DNA of 64,000 nt from Larix kaempferi (taxonomy: Eukaryota > Streptophyta > Pinopsida > Pinales > Pinaceae), in NCBI GenBank assembly GCA_027924585.1, contig BSBM01000059.1:4464001-4528000 (forward strand), read 5' to 3'. A program made the position numbers and the translations under genes. The stretch's first letter is position 1. Every line of letters begins with the position of its first letter. Under the pieces are notes generated by a model, which was not told the DNA's origin, did no database searches, and saw only the letters and a program-made list of their open reading frames with translations. Positions 1-11,590 of this stretch are shown here, in pieces.

Positions 1-2135
1 GGAGATTTTCCTGTAATTCTTTTCACTGTTGTTCGATCTGCCCACAAAGCATATTTTAACTTTACATCCCAACTTCTCTTATTTTCACCAACCATTCTTT
101 TCAACAGCCTAATTAGATTTTTGTTACTAGACTCGACAAGACCATTTCCCTGGGGGTAATAGTTCGAAGAATGAGAGAGGGTGATTCCATGATTCATGCA
201 AAAGGTGGACATTTCTATTTTACTGAAAGCTGGGGCATTATCTGTTGTTAGTTTTACAGGGCAACCATATCTTGACACAATATTTTCTTCCAAAAACTTC
301 ACAACAACTTCGGCTGTGGCCTTCTTGGTTGGAATAGCTTCTACCCAACGAGTAAAGTAATCAGTGCAGGTCAACATATATTTATATCCATTGCTCGAGT
401 TTTCATTAAAATGACCTACAAAATCCATACCCCATTGTTGAAAAGGAGCTTCAACCACTACAGGATTTAAAGGTAAGGCAGGCAATCTTGGTTTTCCTGA
501 GAAAAATTGACATTCTTGGCATATCCTAATATAAGCATGTACATCCTTAAAGAGTGTTGGCCAGTAATACCCTGCTCTCATGATTTTTGCAGCAGTTGTT
601 CTCGGAGCATAATGACCACCACATACTCCTGAGTGCATCTCCTTTATAATGATTTTGGACTCCTCCAGGTTAACACATTTCAGGATTATCCCATCAGGGT
701 TCCTCCATCCTAATCCATCCTGGGTTAAAACATACTTTTCAGCTTTTAGCCTTAGTGCCCTTCTTTGATGATCTACCAGGTATTCAGGACATGACAAGTT
801 CCTCAAGAAATATACAATGTCTTTGTACCAATCATGCTCTTCATCAATGTTTAAAATAGCAGGATCCCTTTCACTTATTGTGTTTACCATGTTGCTTCCC
901 TTTTCAGTTAGAAGTTGAGCTAACCCTTGACCTTTCACAATCTTGATTGGTTTAATCTCTAGATCATATTCTTGTATACGTGAAATCCAATTTCCTCTTA
1001 CACCTATGCCATCTGCTTGTGATAGAACATCCTTTACTGCTTGATAGGGCACATATGCCTTAATTTTGGAATACCCCACATAGGTTCTAAAGTGTTTCAA
1101 AGCTTTAACTAAGGCATAAGCTTGCTTTTCAGTGGTGGTATATTTCAGTTCGGCATCTCTCAAATTTTTACTCATAAAGGCTATAGGTTGTTCATGGTTT
1201 TCGTTGTTCTTTTGTAATAACACACCAGCAATAGTATCTTCCGAAGCATATGAGTAAATCATGAACTCTTTATTGTAATCAGGACAAGCCAACACCGGGG
1301 AGGTTGAAATGGCCTTTTTAAGCTTGGTGAAAGATGATTCACATTCTTTATCCCATACAAACTTCACATCCTTTTTAAGAAGGGCATTTAATGGTTTGGC
1401 CAATTCTGCTAAGTTTGGAATGAATCTTCGGACGAAGTTTATTTTTCCAAAGAAAGATTGCAAAGTGGCCACGTTATGGGGTGCCGCAATAGCATTGATG
1501 GCCTGGACACGTTCTGGTTCAATTCTGATGCCCTCTTTTGACACAATGTGTCCTAATAGCTTACCCTCATCTACTCCAAAAGTTGACTTTTTGGGATTTA
1601 ATGATATGCCAAACTTTCTGCAACGCTCAAAAACTCTTCTCAAATGTTCTATATGGTCTCCCCGTTCCTTGGAAAACACCGTTAGGTCATCCTGATAAAT
1701 GGCAATGATTTTCCCAATCAAATCACTAAATGCTTGATCCATAGCTCTTTGAAAAGTGGAACCGGTATTTAATAACCCGAATGGCATCCTTATATATTGG
1801 AAAGTTCCCCATGGAGTAGTAAAAGTTGTTTTATTTCTGTCTTCCTTTCTAATACGTACCTGATTATACCCCGAAAAACCGTCCAACATTGACAACATAC
1901 CTGCCCCAGTAACACTCTGTAGCAAGTTTTCCATGTTTGGCAAAGGGTAATTGTCCTTAAGGGATGCTTGATTAAGGTTTCTGAAATCAATACACACCCT
2001 GATTTCACCATTTTTCTTTCTCACAATCACCGGGTTAGAAACCCAAGTAGTGTGTCGAACAATTTGGATAATTCCGGCTGCCAGCATTTTCTCAAGCTCT
2101 TTCTTAATGAAGGGAGCAAGTTTAGGATTGACATT
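1..2135 (-). pseudogene. pol: Pol: reverse transcriptase, degenerate RNase H, integrase (open to window edge)
   Basis: One minus-strand frame stays open from about 2135 to base 1. In order: RT with the YQDD active site at 1697-1686; the element's own RNase H near 1300-950; the HHCC zinc finger of integrase near 640-510; and the integrase core with catalytic Asp at 425-423, Asp at 242-240 and Glu at 134-132, 35 residues separating the last two, so DD35E is complete. In the native RNase H the first Asp is replaced (SYAS in place of TDAS) and the later Asp motifs are not recognisable, so it is probably inactive. The integrase C-terminus lies beyond the window. The frame is entered through a frameshift at about 2136 from the upstream RNase H frame, hence pseudogene for the whole polyprotein even though this part looks intact. 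Confidence 0.85.
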
Positions 2136-3271
2136 CTAAACTTTTGCCTATAAGGTTTAGCTCCTTCATGCAAAGGGATAGTATGCTCAATAATTTCAGG
2201 GTCAAAAGTTTTGAGCTCGTCATATGCCCAGGCGAAAATGTCTCGATACTTCCTAATTAGATTTACAATCGCCTTTCTTTCTTCTGGGGAGGCATTCTTT
2301 CCTATCCGAATCATTCTGGGAGAAACTGAAGTTCCAATATTTATCTCTATAACCTCATCTACCGGTTCAGCTCTCTTACCTTTGTACTCATCATGCCTGT
2401 TGAAATTTTTCTCCATAGGTATTGCTAGTTTCATAACATCAAAATTTTGAATAGAAGAATCGTTTAATTTATCTTCCAAATTCACATTGCAATTCTGGAA
2501 TTTTTCGTTGTTTTGCAAGAATGCAATGATCTGTGCATCATTATCAAAGATTTGCCAATGATCTTGATTATCAGGAACTGATGGTCTAAATATCACTTCA
2601 ACCTTATACTCTTTATCCCTGAGATGATCTGGAGTTTCAAAGGTACATGCTATTACTGATAATGCATCGGCCAGGGTATTTTCTTCTCTTGGGACTGCTT
2701 TTATTGCAAAGGCATCAAACATTTCTATGGTATCCCAAACAGCATTTCGGTAATCCCTAAGCCTATTATTTTTGGCTGCAAACTGGTTCTTCACTTGGGA
2801 CACAATCAAATCAGAGTCTCCTGTTACATTTAGACATTTAATCTTTTGCTCGCGGCAAATCTCTAACCCTAGCAGCAATGCCTCATACTCGGCTACATTG
2901 TTCGTGCACTCAAATTCAAGACAATATGAGAATAATTGTTCCTCCCCAGAAGGCGATGTAAGGACAATTCCAGCTCCAGCACCATGCCTAGATTTAGCCC
3001 CATCAAAATGCATTTTCCAGACTTGACTAGGAGGAAAAGGATGTTGCCGGGGCTCTTCCCAAAAGTTGGCCATCACCATATAATTTCCAACCTCTTCAGT
3101 GGGACGCATAGCCTCTTCAAACAAATAGTCGGGGGTTTCTACATGCTCAGTCATAGGTTTTTCATTCATCAATTTATAAGAAGCCTTTCCTCCAATAGGA
3201 ATAGTTGCATAAGACAAATCCATTTGGATGCTCCCTCCTAGTTTGGCAGCCCATTCCCTTGATAGCAACAT
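2027..3271 (-). pseudogene. Pol: archaeal-type RNase H (aRNH) between protease and RT
   Basis: This 414-codon frame begins just after the protease and contains a compact RNase H fold with all four catalytic acids: Asp90 (FDGAKS, base 3004), Glu128 (NNVAEYEAL, base 2890), Asp152 (GDSDLIV, base 2818) and Asp202 (NTLADALS, base 2668). The rest is the linker leading into RT, ending in the PYRQKF segment. At about base 2136 the frame slips; the RT continues in another frame, so the last ~35 residues are out of frame. Plant Tat-type retrotransposons are known to carry a second RNase H of archaeal/plant type. Here it probably does the RNA-degrading work, because the element's own RNase H has lost catalytic residues. 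Confidence 0.85.
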
Positions 3272-3297
3272 CCCCCATGCGTCAGGAATATCTAAAA

Positions 3298-4230
3298 CTA
3301 AACATCCATACTTATTTCAATTGCAGGATAAGCGGCTAGTTTCATCTTGAGATTCTCAATCATACCCTCTGACTTAACAGGCCTAGAATCCATCCCACAC
3401 ACATTTCTATACTCTCTGGATGGTTTTAGCTCCAATTGTTCCATGACCTTAAGAGGCATAACATTCACCTCTACTCCTGAGTCTAACATACAGTTATGCA
3501 ATATCAATTGATTGATTTCCAAGGCAATATAAAAAGGGGGGTGACCTCTACCCTTATCAGCTACACTTTGAATCATAACGGGGGGATCTTCCTCCGTTGT
3601 TAATCTCACAGGATTCCTGACTTTAGGCTTGATTCCTAAGAATTTAGTCGCCTGGTTAAAGTATGAAGGGATTTTCAAGAGTTCTTCCAAGGGCACAGGA
3701 AAATTGGGTTTGGAGAAGAAATTACTCAAATCAATCTTTAAATTGCAAGCCTTTTCTTTCTCCTTGGTATTCATTTCTATACCCAATAAATGCATTACCT
3801 GTGATCTAACAGAGGGGATGACTACCAAATCTTTCAAAGACACCATGACAGAAGATCCTGAGAGTTTTCCCAATATATTTGAATTTAGCTTTTCTTGCGT
3901 TATGGGAGATATTTCTTTATTTGGAGTACTCACTTGTTTTCTTTGCACTGGATCCCTAGCCTGGGGTTTAGCAGGGCTTGGGCTTGTTACCTTCTTGGTG
4001 ACTTGAGAAGACAATCTTCTAGGTTGATCATTTTTCTTTAAGATTCCTTTAGGAGGAGTGTTTGGAGTTTGAGTGGGGACTCTACGAGTGATACTTCTTT
4101 GGTCAAGGGAATTTTCTTTCATACTAGTTTTGTTCTTATCTATATCTTTCGCGTTATTCTTTGCCTGAGACCTAGTTACTACTCGACCATCAGAAGTGGA
4201 CTTAGTTTGAAAATATTCATTAGTATACAC
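3298..4230 (-). pseudogene. Gag C-terminal linker and aspartic protease
   Basis: A 310-codon frame. The first ~210 residues are a basic, Ser/Thr/Pro-rich linker without a recognisable capsid domain or zinc knuckle. The retropepsin-like protease follows, with the active-site motif MLDSGVEVNVMP near residues 248-259. The frame stops at 3298 after SMDV, but the downstream protease residues (LDIPDAWGMLLSRE) resume within about 10 bases in another frame, so a small indel plus stop separates protease from aRNH. The domain would normally cut the Gag-Pol polyprotein. The start is simply the first Met of the frame; the original frame probably extended further upstream. Confidence 0.75.
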
Positions 4231-4530
4231 ACCCTCAAAGGTTCTACAAAAAGGCTCATATCGTTTAATATTTTCACTTTGTTTTTTTGAGAACTATCCC
4301 ATTCAGGTTGCGAATTATACCACTCATTTCAGTCATCATTTTCAAATCATATCGTTCTCTGAATAAGTATCGCAAGGCATAGTTCTAGGTGTCTTTAAGG
4401 ATGTAAATGAGCTCGCTCCTCAGCGGAGTCACGATTGGGAGTCGCCAGGTAGATTTAAACCCTTCTACCAAGATATGTGTCGTTGTATATGCAGGAAGGA
4501 CTACTAGCTTTTCCAAGGTAAGCCTATTGC
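4231..4530 (-). other. Tat element 5' leader and residual gag
   Basis: Between the PBS and the protease-linker frame lie only about 300 bases. The part next to the PBS contains the CTGGCGACTCC phrase often seen just after the PBS in plant Tat-type elements. The rest encodes a short run (LRYLFRERYDLKMM) followed by a stop. No Gag capsid domain is present, so gag is deleted or was never carried by this copy. Confidence 0.55.
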
Positions 4531-4550
4531 GTCCCCGGCAACGGCGCCAA
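4531..4550 (-). promoter_or_regulatory. Primer binding site, tRNA-Asp type
   Basis: The minus strand reads TGGCGCCGTTGCCGGGGACG, complementary to the 3' end of plant tRNA-Asp including its CCA. Three bases (4551-4553) separate it from the CA end of the LTR. It sets the element's orientation as minus and its LTR as the 5' LTR. Confidence 0.9.
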
Positions 4551-4553
4551 AAT

Positions 4554-7500
4554 GTTATCACCTAAACTGTAGTTACCCCTATGGATGTATCCAGTCATGG
4601 ATGGCAATAGGGAAGGGAAGGGAAACTCAAAAGGTGCAACCACGATCACCTCGACCTCCAATATATGGTTGTCACGCCAGTCGAGGCAACCTTCGCTTTA
4701 TGTTATCTAGCCCAGACAACAAAGGGGGAGACCCGATCTACTCCCAACAGGAGAGATCAAAACCAAGACACCAAATCAGGGTATGTCTAAGTGAAGTTAG
4801 GTGTATGGTTTATCCTACACCTAAGGATGAAGTCACAAGCCAAGTGAGGGGTTCAATAGGTATAGCTTTGGTTCATAGTTGATGTAAGAGTGACTTATAA
4901 TGTTTGTAGTGAGATCTAGGGCTTAGTGTACTAGTTCAATGTCAGAAGATCCACTGCCTTGGGAACCGTGTCCAATGCAGGGTAGTTTAAGGGTTGTATT
5001 GGGGCTAACTAGTACAGATGACAAGCTTGACCATGATACATGATAGCTTCAAGGGTTTAGTTCACCATGCATAGGTCAATCCACAAGTCAATCCAACAAT
5101 CTAGGAAAGTCGAATTAACTTGGAGAGAAGCCAGTGCCTTGGGAATTGGGAAGTGGAGTCAAAGTAGGGTTGACTTGTGGTTTAGGACTCCTAGTACATG
5201 GGACAAGTAGGAAATAGAGGTCTTGATGGATGAATGTATCTAGATCTAGGTTTGACCCAAGTGGACCACAATCCCTTAAAACAAGGAATGCTATCCCCAA
5301 GGCAAGATTTGACAAAGTGATAGTCTAGACCTAGGTTTTGAATTATTCCGGTTCCAAATCTCCAACAATCTCAAGTACCCACGTCCTAGAAGTGAGTCAA
5401 CTCACTTCTCCAAGGTGGTGCGACTTTGCCCAAGGAGGCTAAAAATGAGGGTTAGGTAGGTCAAGACAAGTCGGATGGCATCCAAACTTTAGATCCGGGT
5501 AGGTTAGTCAAGTAGGAGTATGGATCTATAATTTCGTGGCAATCCAACGGCTAGATCTTAGTAGATCTGAGTTTAAGTGTTCCAAGTGGTCCAAAATGGG
5601 GATTAAATCCCTTAAAATGTGGAGTAGGGCCCACAAGGTGAATTTCAGAAAAGTAACAATCTGGGTGTATGTTATTGGATGTGTAGATGACAAATCAAGT
5701 GGAAACTCAAACACCCACCACCTAGATCTAGGTCAACTTGCTCAAACTAGGAAGTGCGCCTTGCTTGGGAGAAGCTAAGTTGGCTTGGGAGGGGGGTCAA
5801 ACGGAAGCCAATCCTCACCAAACTATAGATCCGGGATGCCGTGGATGCTATAGAGGTGGGTTTTCAATATTATGCCCAACAACCCACTAGATCTAAGTAG
5901 ATCTGAAAAAATATAAAATGGGGTTTTGAAGTATTTAGGGTTTTTAAATATTTTAGACAATTGGATAGATCATGGAGATAGAATTTACCTTGAGATCATA
6001 CCTGAGTGATGTGGATGAGATGCCTTGATGTTGAGGAAGATTCCCGCAGAGATCAAATGAGAGATTGTTGATTTTGCTTGCCGAAATGATGCCTTAGTCC
6101 ACACGTGCGACCTCCTCTACCTGTCAAACCAAGGAATAGCGATTCAATCAGTAAGATCAAGCATGGAGGAAATACAAGAGAAATGCAACAGTAACATGAA
6201 ATAGAAGGTCCTGGGACAGTAATACTCCCTGTTACCAACGAAGAGATCCAAAGAAGAAGTAGGGAGAGTCTTCCCCTACCAATACTTCCTCCTCAAAGCA
6301 AATCGGCCTCCACCTGTAGATGCAAAAATCGTGGTACAAAATATATGGCAAACAAGATCTCCAATAACTCAGTGCAAAGGAAGAACCAACGAACGAACAC
6401 CAAAAACATTCACCACAACACTGGAGATAGATGCAATAATAATTTTCTATTCCAATAATCCAGAGCCAAAAGTCCCCTTTACAATGAGAGGCTCTCTCCT
6501 TTAAATAGGAAGGAGAGGCACCAAAACCCTAACCACTTTTTGAATGAGTGGCTAAGATTAAAAGATACAAATGTCTAATCAATGGTTGAGATGAGCTCAA
6601 CAATAAAATACATGGATCACTAATAAAATATAATGTAAGTGGACAAAATCGCCCTATAAGAGGGGAATCCCACCAAATCATGATGACAAAATATCATAAG
6701 AGGCTTATGGTGGGTCCAAGGGGTAATTTTATCCCTCCTTGGTCAATCCCCATAGCACAATACATATAAAATAATCACCAAAGTACCAAATCGTGCCTCC
6801 ATGGTCAAGTCGTGGGCCTCAAAAAGACCTCAGAAATCTACTGAAAGTGCCATAAGTGATGGATGCGGGCCCCGATGAAGCTGAAACTGCTGGAGAAGGT
6901 GTGGAGGACCCCGATCTATCATCACTGATCATCCCATGCCATAACTTTGCCTTAGTAGCCCAAATCGATTTCCTCAATAGCCATTTCTACCAATCCTGAA
7001 ATGCTTCGGGAAGCGTGAAACTGCCCCAAACAGCCTCCTGGAGTGCCTGCGCTGTCAAGGTGAGGGCACCAGTGTGTCCGGGAGGGGGGTAATATGGTAA
7101 AAACAAGTGGCTGGACCACCCCCTCCATCATCAGCGCCCTAGGTCAACCGGATAAAACTCACATCTGCTCCGACAGGGCCTCCGACAGACCAAAACTGCA
7201 CTGGGACAACCTACTGAGGCTCAATCATCACTGTAAGTGCCCGGAACTGAAAACAAACTGTCCCATTGGACTCAGAAGGTCCAAATCTATCCAATATGTG
7301 TACTCATACACCATATGAGTCTCTGCATGATCAAAATAAATATCCAATATACCGGAACAAGGCCAATAATAATGATCTGTAAATGACCAAACACTGCTGT
7401 AACCCAAGAATCATCATCATAACCCTGTAGCTGCTGCATAGAATCATCATGTATGTGTACATAGACCATATATCATCTATCCATATCATCATAAGGTCTA

Positions 7501-7575
7501 ACATCTCATGTCCCATGGTCCTCCATGGTCAAACTAGGTCTAACCAAGACCAAATATAACTCAGACCATCATCCA
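4554..7575 (-). repeat. 5' LTR of the Tat-like element (3022 bp)
   Basis: On the minus strand it begins TGGATGATGG at 7575 and ends GATAACA at 4554, three bases from the PBS. A second copy lies in opposite orientation at 55204-58215; comparing the two fixes both ends, because similarity stops exactly at TGGATG and AACA. No long reading frame is present. The host flank beyond 7575 begins AGGCT; the matching target-site copy would be outside the window. Confidence 0.88.
6498..6507 (-). promoter_or_regulatory. Candidate TATA box in the Tat LTR
   Basis: The minus strand reads TATTTAAAGG inside a small palindrome (CTCTCCTT ... AAGGAGAG). The same site is conserved at 56268-56277 in the inverted LTR copy. 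It is the best TATA candidate in an otherwise non-coding LTR. Confidence 0.5.
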
Positions 7576-8034
7576 AGGCTGCTGCAAAGTGTCAAGGTTA
7601 ATACATGCTCTACAACTTATTCAAATAGCAATTATAACACAGAGTAATCATAACTGGCGATCTAAATCCAAATATATAGTGTCGTTAATTATTATTATTA
7701 CTCAGACTAGACTTTCAGGATCATACTCACTTCATAGCTGTGATCAATTTGCTAGTGAAGGGTGAAGGCTAAATTAACTGGCTAGGCTAAGGGATGACTT
7801 GACTGACTTGACTTTGTGACACTTTGGCAAAGGAAAGGGAATACATACCATAGTATATACTGAATGAGCAATAACACAGGGAATGGCGGTGTCTCACAAA
7901 TGGATGAGTTGTTTAAAGAGGGTTTATTCACCTTCACAGATGCGCACAATCCATAATACAAATAAGGCCAGCAATTGTTTAGATATAGCATTTAAGTTCC
8001 ATTGCTTTTTGGGCCTGAAGTTTCCATAGCCTTG

Positions 8035-8067
8035 ATCTATGTGTGTTTACAAACACATTGCATAGAT
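8035..8067. repeat. Hairpin repeat, copy 1
   Basis: Outer arms ATCTATG (8035-8041) and CATAGAT (8061-8067) enclose TGTGTTT-AC-AAACACA and a TTG bulge. The outer arms differ from those of copy 2 at two positions, and both changes are matched on the other arm. Confidence 0.7.
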
Positions 8068-8229
8068 TTACATTTTTCTTTAGGCTTTCTGCTGCAGGTG
8101 TGTTTTTAAGGCACTTGTTTACCTGAGCACTTCTAGGTGTGTCATGGACAGCTTGTTTACCTAGGTATTTATTTTCCAAAAAGATATAACATTTTATTTT
8201 CATGGCCATTTTCATTTGGCATGCCTTTC

Positions 8230-8262
8230 ATTCATGTGTGTTTAGAAACACATTGCATGAAT
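8230..8262. repeat. Hairpin repeat, copy 2
   Basis: Outer arms ATTCATG (8230-8236) and CATGAAT (8256-8262) enclose TGTGTTT-AG-AAACACA and TTG. It is the partner of the hairpin at 8035-8067, 195 bases away in direct orientation. Confidence 0.7.
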
Positions 8263-9129
8263 GGGCTTTTCATACAAGATATAGCATTTTATTTTTCCAG
8301 ATTTTGTATTCATGGCAGCACCAAAAGTTTCAGGTTTAGCCAACACAACTTTAGTGACTAGGGGGAATTCACAAGGAACTCCAACTCACCATAGGTAAGT
8401 TTTGTCACCAACTCAGAGCCGAGACACAATAAACAGGGAAGCTCATCCAATACAGAGGCTACAGTGGGGGAAAGATCCTCCATGTCACTAGTCAAGTAGT
8501 AAGTCAGGGTGATAAACTAAAAGGTAGGCCATGGATGGATGGAAACAATGAATGGTGGAACCGACACTAGCAAGCCAAGGTATGGTTGAATGATCACCTC
8601 TATTCTCCCTAGGGAGGGTAGAACCAATGAGTATGAATAGTGAACTTCTAAGTATGAGTAGGGACAATATAATATATATAATAGATCAACCAGGTCCAAA
8701 TATCTATATGATCGCCAGATCATGACACTAAGTGCTAAGACATGCTATAAGAATAAGTATAAAAGCAATCTAACCATAACACCATGATATACCTGCTGAG
8801 TCATATACCTGAAAGCTCATCAACCTGTACCATCATCTGTCCTTTGAGACTGCTGCTGCAACTCTGGGCACTACTGACTGCTCTGTACCAATGGTATAAT
8901 GACTACATCGGTCATCTCTCTGAGTGTCCTGAGACTCAGTCATGGCATGGGGAATACAACTGTTGTCCACAATATGATAGTGATCCAATATAGATGCTTA
9001 TCTCAGCATCTCAAATGTAAGGGAACTGGCTGAATAGTGTACTGGAATCAGAAAAATAATGTATGGTAGCCCGGCTACTATATATGTGATAACAGTACCC
9101 TTGCTGAAGTTCAATAACCTGGGGTTGTG

Positions 9130-10205
9130 TGAAGGCGACCAAGGACCGACTCATATAATCTCATAATGGCAGTCGAAAGTATCTTGAAAATGCCATTGTC
9201 TCTAAGCCTCTCAAACAATGCCACTCTAGGGACGAAGTCGAATGCTTTCCTAAAGTATACAAAACAACAACAAAGTTTTGAAGAGCGATGACGTGCCTCT
9301 TCGATGATGGCCTAGAGCATAATATGTGATCAATGGTCTAGTATGTTGGTTTGAATCCAACCTATCCTCTAGCTCTAAGGTGTCTCCTCTCTAGCTTCTA
9401 GGGAAGTTGCATAAGTAGGATTATAGCATATAGCTTGGGGAAAGTGTGGCCAACCATGATCGTTCTATAGTTTTTGGGATCTGCAGTAGGACCTGATTTG
9501 TGGATGGAGTGAATAATATGGTGAGACCAAGGTTTTGGGAAGCCTATTAAGACCACGTGGTTTAATAGATCGGCCAGGTAACAATCCAATACGTGAAGGC
9601 CATGTCTGAAGAGCTCAACCTGGAACCCTTCCTCATCTAGGTCTTTGTTGGAACTGATGACCTAGACAGCCTCTCGAATGTCATGAGGAGTGAATAAGAA
9701 GCATGAAGTGTGGAGAGATGTAACCTGGATAAGGGGTTACCTTGGGATATCATAGAGGGAGGAGGTTATAGAATAACAAGGAATTTGGATCAAGATAAGG
9801 CATCGGATGGGAGTGGCAAGGGAAGAGGGTACGCCAAAAAATTTGGGGAATGGATAAGGGAGGTACTTAGCTTCCATCTCCGTCGAGAAATAAAGAGTTG
9901 TTTCTTGTGGCGGAGGAGTTGACGATAGGATGCTTTAAGTTCGAGGTAGGAGGGGTGACCATGAGTGAAGGCATGTCGATGTTGGGTCTAGAGGCATTTC
10001 CTACCACTGGTTCATGGGTTGGGACCCATATTTAGAGGAATGGGAGGTGCATCGAGTGGAATGGGGATAAGCTTTAAGGGCAGCCTCCCAAATGGTGGAT
10101 GAAAGACAAGCGTACTTGTCAAAGGCGAATGTAAGGTGATGTGAATTGAGACTCGAAAGGGAGCATCTGGCAAAGAGTGGAAATGGTGTCAGGGTCCCCC
10201 TTGAC
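9130..10205 (-). pseudogene. L1-like LINE reverse transcriptase fragment
   Basis: Reading the minus strand downward from 10205, one finds a pre-RT linker (YLELKASYRQLLRHKKQLF), then RT motifs: HHIIHSIHKSG followed by NYRTIMVGHTFPKLYA in a short open stretch at 9589-9398, then GFKPTYSTIDHIL and the YFRKAFDFVPR block near 9360-9230. The motif order is that of non-LTR retrotransposon RTs of the plant L1 type. Frames shift several times and stops interrupt them, and the FADD active-site part is not seen. Its downstream 3' portion is missing here; a LINE 3' end instead lies upstream at 10235-11590, so these are two fragments or a rearranged copy. Confidence 0.75.
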
Positions 10206-10234
10206 AAAGAAGACAGTGATCAATGCTAGGCCCG

Positions 10235-11590
10235 GATAAGATAAGATAATTTTATTACTGTCCAACAAATGACCACAATAAGTAGGTCAATGTGACTGTG
10301 AAATACCATGATGTCAATACAAAGTGGGAGCGCTAAGTCGGCTCCTATAAAAAGCAAGGGGTGAGTTTCTAACCTAAAAAACAAAAACCAAGAAGAGCTA
10401 ACTCCAAGGATGGAGAGCTGATCTAAAAGAGAGATGTATATAAGTTTCCAATACAGAAGAAAAATGTAAAAGGGGAGTGGAGTTGGACTCTCCAGTACAA
10501 AAATGGTGAGTATGTCGTGATGCACTGGAAGCATCTCTCCTAAAATATGAGGCGGAAGGAAAGAATCTCAAAATAGTACTCTGATTGGAGGAAGAGCTAG
10601 AAGAGGAACTATAATGGGTAATGTTCCACTACATGGAGTGGGGGGTCTGTTATTGTGATCTGGATGAAGTTGTCCGGCTAATGGGATAGGGTCATGACTA
10701 GCCATGCCGCTAGTGTTGGGCTAAATTGGAGGTGGTCCTCCATGTCCTAACTAATCTGCGGTCAGAAGCAGTGTTGTCCTCTTTTGGCCTCTTGGTGCCC
10801 CTTAAGGAAAGGAGCACCGAGAAGAAGGAAGTGATCCGCTAAGTGGAGGACTGTCCGAACTGTGAATGTCGCTGGAGGATGAGGGAGTGAATCCAAAGGG
10901 TCTCCTGCAAGTATAAGGCTAGAATCCTAGATATCTCTGAATGAGATACCTAAAGAAACTAGCCAAAGTATAAAGCTCCATGAGAAGAAGGTCCCTAAAG
11001 AGACAATGGAATCACCAACGAATCTCGTAGTAGATAGCGCATCGAAAGATGAAGTGCTCCTCGGTCTCAACTTCACGAAGGTGACAGACTTGGAAAATCC
11101 TGTCTGAACAATCAATATGGTGATCTGTGTCCATTCTGCGACAATGAGAACCCACTCTGAACTGGCCTAAAGGAATACGAAGAGCATGTGTCCAATGACG
11201 GAGAGTGTAACGAGCCCAAACAATGAGACCGTCCCTCAGATCCATGAAATATGTGGCATACAACATAAAAGACTATCTTTGGACATAAACCACCCACATG
11301 GTTGAACCAAGTGACCTGCAAAAACCACGTATAAATGTTGTCTCGGATGAACCTATTCAACTCCTGCATCCAATGCCCTAGGGAAGAATGCAAAGGAAGC
11401 ACCCAACTAAGGTCAAGGAACCATTGAACAAGCTATCTCCAATTTGAAAATCCATCACAAACCATCTCCCATGTGCCAATCCATCTTGGACCATTTGAGG
11501 ACTGAACACACACCATGTACCACAAATATAATGAAGCATCCCCAAGCATGATGTAAACACTATTGGAGTAACCTCAAAAGCCCCCAAAAG
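10235..11590 (-). mobile_element. L1-like LINE 3' end: zf-RVT domain and 3' UTR
   Basis: The minus strand encodes, at 11266-11012, FRVGSHC followed by DRIFQVCHLREVETEEHFIFRC, the Cys/His zinc-binding domain (zf-RVT) found at the C-terminus of plant L1 ORF2 proteins. Upstream sequence to about 11587 is compatible with the preceding ORF2 region but is out of frame. Downstream is a UTR ending in AATAAAATTATC followed by short TTATC repeats at 10250-10235, which I take as the 3' terminus. A related UTR is at 58450-58900. Confidence 0.7.

Larger units (their letters stand above)
1..7575 (-). mobile_element. Tat-like Ty3/gypsy LTR retrotransposon, 5' part
   Basis: Reading down the minus strand the element shows a 5' LTR (7575 to 4554), a tRNA-Asp primer binding site (4550-4531), a short leader, aspartic protease, archaeal-type RNase H, reverse transcriptase, a second RNase H and integrase, and then leaves the window at base 1, so its 3' end and 3' LTR are not seen. 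The protease - aRNH - RT - RNH - INT order and the YQDD form of the RT active site fit plant Tat-lineage elements. No capsid-type Gag can be found between the PBS and the protease. Two frameshifts (near 3295 and 2136) break the polyprotein, so the copy is probably inactive, although RT to integrase is open. Confidence 0.9.
7576..9129. other. Unassigned intergenic or old transposon DNA
   Basis: No reading frame resembles a known protein on either strand. The segment is moderately AT-rich. Its only clear structure is a pair of related hairpins at 8034-8067 and 8229-8263, embedded in weak repeats that begin GATATARCATTT near 7982, 8182 and 8278. Confidence 0.5.

Noticed and set aside
1309-1695. 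128-codon plus-strand frame
   Set aside because: Antisense shadow of the minus-strand RT of the Tat-like element.
4531-4550. Looks like the 3' end of a tRNA-Asp gene
   Set aside because: Only 20 bases match, there is no cloverleaf, and it lies three bases from an LTR end; it is the primer binding site of the minus-strand element.
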